Positions 30,037 to 32,823 of a stretch of 32,823 bases of DNA are shown here, in pieces. Numbering within the stretch: position 1 is the stretch's first letter; each line of letters begins with the position of its first letter. Source of the stretch: Gemmatimonadales bacterium (GTDB lineage: Bacteria > Gemmatimonadota > Gemmatimonadetes > Gemmatimonadales > GWC2-71-9); contig JAICLE010000029.1 in NCBI GenBank assembly GCA_025927545.1, positions 1 through 32,823 of the forward strand, in the 5' to 3' direction. The translations under genes were made by a program, and so were the position numbers. Below the pieces are notes generated by a model. The model had not been told where the DNA came from. It was given only the letters and a program-made list of their open reading frames with translations, and did not search any database.

Positions 30037-30726
30037 TCAGGCCGGGCCGAGCCGGAGCCAATCGATGAGCACGTGCGGCGGCCGGGTGGCAACGAAGAGT
30101 ACCGCGTCGGCGACATCGGCGGGCCGGAGCATGTCGGCCCGCCGGGGCAACCCCTCGCGGTGGTCGGGATCGACCGAGTTCCAGATCGCGGTGTCGGTCG
30201 CACCGGGTGAGACGAGCGTGAGGCGCACTCCCGTGCCTTGGTACTCCGCGAGAAGCGTCTCGTGCAGGCCGCGAAGCCCGTACTTGCTGGCGGCATAGGC
30301 GGCGTTCTCGGGAAAGCCAACGTGGTCGGCCACGCTGCCGATGGTGACGTAGCAGCCTTGCCCCGCAGCCCGGAGGATCGGCAGAAAGGCACGGGCCAGC
30401 GTGAACGCGGTCCGCAGGTTGAGGTCCACCTGGGCATCGAAATCGGCGACCGTGGTCTCCTCGAGCGGCCGGAGCAGGAAGCCGCCCGCGTTGCTGACCA
30501 CGATGTCGGGGGACCCCAGCTCCCGGCGCACCCGGTCGGCCAGCGCCTCCACCTGCCGGGGATCGGTGAGGTCCGCGGGCAGGTCGACGAAGCCCTCCGC
30601 GGGTGAGAGGGAGCGCGCGACCCGCACCACCCGCGCTCCCGCCCGGCGCAGCGCCTCGGCCGTGGCGCCGCCGATGCCGCGCGATGCACCCGTGACCAGT
30701 GCCACGCGGCCGTCCAGCGGCGTCAC
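30037..30726 (-). CDS. Short-chain dehydrogenase, sepiapterin-reductase-like by context
   Basis: 229 residues. The SDR cofactor motif TGASRGIG is at 12-19, the NAG motif at 79-81, the catalytic Ser near 131 (IGSVADH) and YxxxK at Y144/K148. R36 and R38 after the second strand favour NADP(H). The GTG start overlaps the GTP cyclohydrolase stop (GTGA). An SDR coupled to GTP cyclohydrolase I and a pyruvoyl-tetrahydropterin synthase is what a sepiapterin reductase step would need, and the C-terminal [14 protein letters not shown] ending fits the sepiapterin-type members. This is inference from context; many SDRs share the same motifs. Confidence 0.88.
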   Translation of the reverse strand: MTPLDGRVALVTGASRGIGGATAEALRRAGARVVRVARSLSPAEGFVDLPADLTDPRQVEALADRVRRELGSPDIVVSNAGGFLLRPLEETTVADFDAQVDLNLRTAFTLARAFLPILRAAGQGCYVTIGSVADHVGFPENAAYAASKYGLRGLHETLLAEYQGTGVRLTLVSPGATDTAIWNSVDPDHREGLPRRADMLRPADVADAVLFVATRPPHVLIDWLRLGPA

Positions 30727-31385
30727 TCGAGCAGCTTCCCCCCATGGGCCGCCAGCCGCAGAAACTCCGTGCGGGTCCTGGAATCGTCGCGGAAGATCCC
30801 CCGCAGGGCGCTCGTCACGGTGCGCGAGTTCTGCTTCTCGACGCCGCGCATCATCATGCAGAAATGCGCCGCTTCGATCACCACGCCGACACCGGTGGGA
30901 ACGAGGACGTCCATGATCGCGTCGGCGATCTCGTCGGTGAGCCGTTCCTGCACCTGCAACCGCCGGGCGAAGACATCGACGATCCGCGCCACCTTGGACA
31001 GCCCCAGGATCTTGCCGTTCGGGATGTAGGCGACGTGCGCCCGGCCGAAGAAGGGCAGCAGATGGTGCTCGCACAGCGAATAGAGCTCGATGTCGCGCAC
31101 CATGATCATGCTCTGGTGGCTCTCCTCGAATACGGCGTCGCCGATGACATCGGCCACCGTCATATGATAGCCCTGGGTCAGAAACCTGAGCGACGACTCG
31201 ACCCGGTCCGGCGTCTTCAGCAGTCCCTCGCGCCCCGGGTCCTCGCCCAACGCCGCGAGCACCGCGCGAACCTTGTCCGCGAACGGCTCGAGGTGCGGCT
31301 CGGGAAGGCCGGGGTGTGTGACCGCGGTGCGGGCGGGCCGTGCCGGGACCTGGGCCGCAGGGTCACTCACCTTGGTAGTCGACAT
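30723..31385 (-). CDS. folE: GTP cyclohydrolase I
   Basis: 220 residues, full length. It converts GTP to 7,8-dihydroneopterin triphosphate, the first step of folate and pterin synthesis. The zinc ligands C105, H108 and C176 are in LCEHHLLPF and [41 protein letters not shown] and [18 protein letters not shown] are typical. The ATG at 31385 overlaps the upstream gene by 23 bases; an in-frame GTG at 31370 would overlap by only 8 bases and drop five residues, and is a possible alternative. It lies between the PTPS and SDR genes, which points to tetrahydropterin rather than folate as the pathway. Confidence 0.97.
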   Translation of the reverse strand: MSTTKVSDPAAQVPARPARTAVTHPGLPEPHLEPFADKVRAVLAALGEDPGREGLLKTPDRVESSLRFLTQGYHMTVADVIGDAVFEESHQSMIMVRDIELYSLCEHHLLPFFGRAHVAYIPNGKILGLSKVARIVDVFARRLQVQERLTDEIADAIMDVLVPTGVGVVIEAAHFCMMMRGVEKQNSRTVTSALRGIFRDDSRTRTEFLRLAAHGGKLLE

Positions 31386-31776
31386 AGTTTCTCGGTGTCT
31401 CCCACAGGCGGAGGCTGAGCGCGAGCTCGGCCGGGAGCGCCGCCCGCAGCTCCCGCCAGCACACCACGGCGATGTTCTCTGAGGTCGGGATCAGCTCGCG
31501 GAACCAGGGCACGTCGAGGTTCAGGTTCTTGTGATCCAGGTGACGCAGCAGCCGCTCCTGCGCCAGCTCCTTCAGATGATTCAGGTCCAGCACGTACCCG
31601 GTGTCCGGGTTGACGTCCCCTTCGACCGAGAGGTCCAGTTCGTAGTTGTGCCCGTGATAGTTCGGATTGTTGCAGACCCCATAGGTCGTCCGGTTCCAGG
31701 CATCGGAAGCGGCGGGGTTGTGCAGGCGGTGCGCGGCATTGAAGTGCACGCGCCGCGTCACTCTGCATCGCGGCAT
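31363..31776 (-). CDS. 6-pyruvoyl-tetrahydropterin synthase (PTPS/QueD family)
   Basis: 137 residues. PTPS removes the triphosphate from dihydroneopterin triphosphate to give 6-pyruvoyl-tetrahydropterin. The zinc histidines H16, H41 and H43 are present; the catalytic Cys is C35 in [11 protein letters not shown], with the Asp-His pair D81-H82 in [20 protein letters not shown] (98-104) and [11 protein letters not shown] near the end are very like those of eukaryotic PTPS. The CNNPNxHGHNY motif resembles eukaryotic PTPS more than bacterial QueD. I chose the ATG at 31776 ([13 protein letters not shown]); an ATG six codons earlier adds little. FolE follows, with an overlapping start. Confidence 0.9.
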   Translation of the reverse strand: MPRCRVTRRVHFNAAHRLHNPAASDAWNRTTYGVCNNPNYHGHNYELDLSVEGDVNPDTGYVLDLNHLKELAQERLLRHLDHKNLNLDVPWFRELIPTSENIAVVCWRELRAALPAELALSLRLWETPRNYVDYQGE

Positions 31777-32090
31777 GGCTGGTTCCGGTGACAAGGCCTG
31801 CGAGGAAGAAGGCGGGGGCCTTCCATCAGGTCAAGGTGGACACGACGAAACGTGCGCCGACCGGAGTCCGATCGGCGCACGAGGGCACGGCAGCGAGGAG
31901 GATTATTGAAGCCCAATGAGAACCTGCGGCGACCTCACCACGACTCCTGCCTTCCCCCGAGGGGCATGACATCGGCCCTGGCATTCGGCCCCATCACCGG
32001 ACCTGTTGGCTCAATAATGTGGCTCCCCGCTCCCGCGTGCACTAAGATAGGAACCTCGTCTCCGAGAATCAACCGAGTCAAGGAGCCTTC
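31777..32090. other. Intergenic region between pterin genes and 49-residue membrane protein
   Basis: This 314-base divergent region should carry the leader and promoter of the pterin genes (minus) and the promoter of the small membrane protein gene (plus). It has a hairpin (31852-31880) and a broken inverted repeat of an A/T-rich motif: ATTATTGAAGCC (31902-31913) and GGCTCAATAAT (32008-32018). A TAAGAT at 32043 is a possible -10 for the plus gene, but no proper -35 lies 17 bases upstream. I see no coding ORF. Confidence 0.5.
31852..31880 (-). promoter_or_regulatory. Leader hairpin before pterin genes
   Basis: GTGCGCCGA (31852-31860) pairs with TCGGCGCAC (31872-31880); an inner CGG/CCG pair continues the stem after one mismatch, leaving an AGT loop. 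Read on the minus strand, the hairpin is followed by GTTTCGTC, a weak T-rich tail, and lies about 76 bases before the PTPS ATG. It could be a terminator/attenuator in the leader or an unrelated transcript end. Confidence 0.45.
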
Positions 32091-32240
32091 ATGCTGGCAC
32101 TGACGTTGCTTGCGGCGGTGGCATCGCTGGTCGCGTGGGCGGTGCTCATCTTCGGCGGAGTGACCTCGCTGGGCGCCACCCACCTGCTGCTGGCCCTGGG
32201 TACGATCCTGCTCGTCCGCTGGTGGGCGCTCCGCGCTTGA
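32091..32240 (+). CDS. 49-residue membrane protein
   Basis: MLALTLLAAVASLVAWAVLI begins a nearly wholly hydrophobic protein with two likely membrane spans (about 2-22 and 28-43) and a short WWALRA tail. AAGGAG lies five bases before the ATG, so translation is well supported. The composition and size resemble the small hydrophobic proteins often encoded near envelope genes. I know of no function. Confidence 0.72.
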   Translation: MLALTLLAAVASLVAWAVLIFGGVTSLGATHLLLALGTILLVRWWALRA

Positions 32241-32533
32241 CGCTGTGGCACGATCCGGATTCCTTGTGGGCGGTCTACGACACGAATCCAGGCGAGCCGG
32301 TTTCACCTGCTGCTCCGCGAGGGACCAAGTCATTGCCGACAAGTGCCATAGATGAGTGCAAGAATGTGTCGCCTCACCAGGCCCGCACCGGCATGGATCG
32401 TGCGAAATGCGGCGCCGCGACCGACGCGCAGCGGCCGCGTCCCCCGCAATCGCCCGGCCGCTGGTCAGTGCTGAGTGCGGTCCCCTCGAAAACCCGAGCC
32501 ATACGGCGACGGACGACACACGTGATCCGATGG
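32241..32533. other. Intergenic region before sugar transferase
   Basis: This 293-base region separates the small membrane protein from the sugar transferase. It must hold the promoter of the latter, but I see no convincing -35/-10 pair. No ORF with coding character or clear hairpin is visible, and the sequence is less GC-skewed at codon positions than its neighbours. Confidence 0.4.
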
Positions 32534-32823
32534 ATGGAAGCGCTGGTTGAACGCACCGACGCGGCCGTCCGGCCGGCACCCCAGAGTCCCTGGGCGGCCG
32601 ACGCCGAGCGCCGGCCGGACGGCCCGCCCATCCCGATGGAGTTGCCACACAGGGCCCGGACCGTGCGGGCGCTCAATTTTGTGCTGGCGTTGCTGGCGGT
32701 GCTGGCGCTGCTGCCGGTCTTCGTGCTCCTGGCCGTGCTGGTCCGGCTCACCAGCCGCGGCCCGGTCTTCTACCTCCAGGAGCGCGTCGGGCTCGACCGC
32801 CGGCTGCCGGGGCCGGGGGCCCA
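32534..32823 (+). CDS. Polyprenyl-phosphate sugar-phosphotransferase, N-terminal fragment
   Basis: The first 96 residues of a protein that runs off the window. After a Pro/Ala-rich N-terminus (1-46), residues 47-70 form a membrane segment (LNFVLALLAVLALLPVFVL), followed by VRLTSRGPVFYLQERVGLD (70-88). The segment SxGPVFYxQxRVG is a hallmark of bacterial sugar transferases of the WcaJ/PglC type, which move a sugar phosphate from a nucleotide sugar onto undecaprenyl phosphate to begin exopolysaccharide or O-antigen synthesis. The ATG at 32534 is preferred; an in-frame GTG at 32522 and a later ATG at 32636 are alternatives. The catalytic Asp-Glu pair is beyond the window. Confidence 0.88.
   Translation, partial: MEALVERTDAAVRPAPQSPWAADAERRPDGPPIPMELPHRARTVRALNFVLALLAVLALLPVFVLLAVLVRLTSRGPVFYLQERVGLDRRLPGPGA

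Overview
The window is a dense, GC-rich bacterial chromosome segment with very little non-coding DNA. It has many translationally coupled gene pairs (GTGA, ATGA, TGATG and TAGTG junctions), frequent GTG starts, and many exported proteins or lipoproteins. The gene content (recF-dciA-gyrB, a variant Ccm haem pathway, YtxH, DUF4097 and V4R proteins, numerous secreted proteins of unknown role) fits a Gram-negative environmental lineage. Gemmatimonadota is my best guess, but no rRNA or other phylogenetic marker in the window proves it. I see no tRNA, rRNA, CRISPR array, insertion sequence or prophage.

Layout. 1-2206 (+): the tail of a threonine-aldolase-like gene, a terminator, a lipoprotein of unknown function and a small exported protein. 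2224-8459 (-): mtnA, glpK, then ccmE-ccmF-ccmH and a CcmI-like zinc-ribbon protein. The Ccm proteins are the variant type: CcmE carries Cys in a CxxxY motif in place of the haem-binding His, and CcmH carries a Cys-rich CxCxC motif. 8551-14815 (+): a coupled run of M3-like metallopeptidase, enoyl-CoA hydratase, lipoprotein, recF, dciA and gyrB, closed by a strong hairpin. This is the usual replication neighbourhood without dnaA/dnaN. 14883-18254 (-): an exported TIM-barrel-like lipoprotein, two small membrane-anchored proteins and a pyrimidine-nucleoside phosphorylase.

18285-23000 is mostly on +: a TPR protein with no ordinary start codon, a GAF protein coupled to ligA, and a V4R protein. A YtxH protein lies on - between them. 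22975-24634 (-): a DUF4097 repeat protein and a phosphoribosyltransferase. 24794-27831 (+): a small TPR protein, an Ig-like lipoprotein, a long-chain acyl-CoA synthetase (also without a canonical start codon) and a tiny membrane peptide that may be frameshifted. 27832-31776 (-): a Trm112-like protein fused to a degenerate methyltransferase-like domain, a propeller/M23 peptidase protein, and a coupled trio of SDR, GTP cyclohydrolase I and 6-pyruvoyl-tetrahydropterin synthase that looks like a tetrahydrobiopterin pathway. 32091-32823 (+): a 49-residue membrane protein and the start of a polyprenyl-phosphate sugar transferase.

The points most worth following up are the probable tetrahydrobiopterin operon, the two full-length genes that lack ATG/GTG/TTG starts, the variant Ccm set with its zinc-ribbon partner, and the Trm112/pseudo-methyltransferase fusion. 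I did not find a clearly new defence or mobile system.
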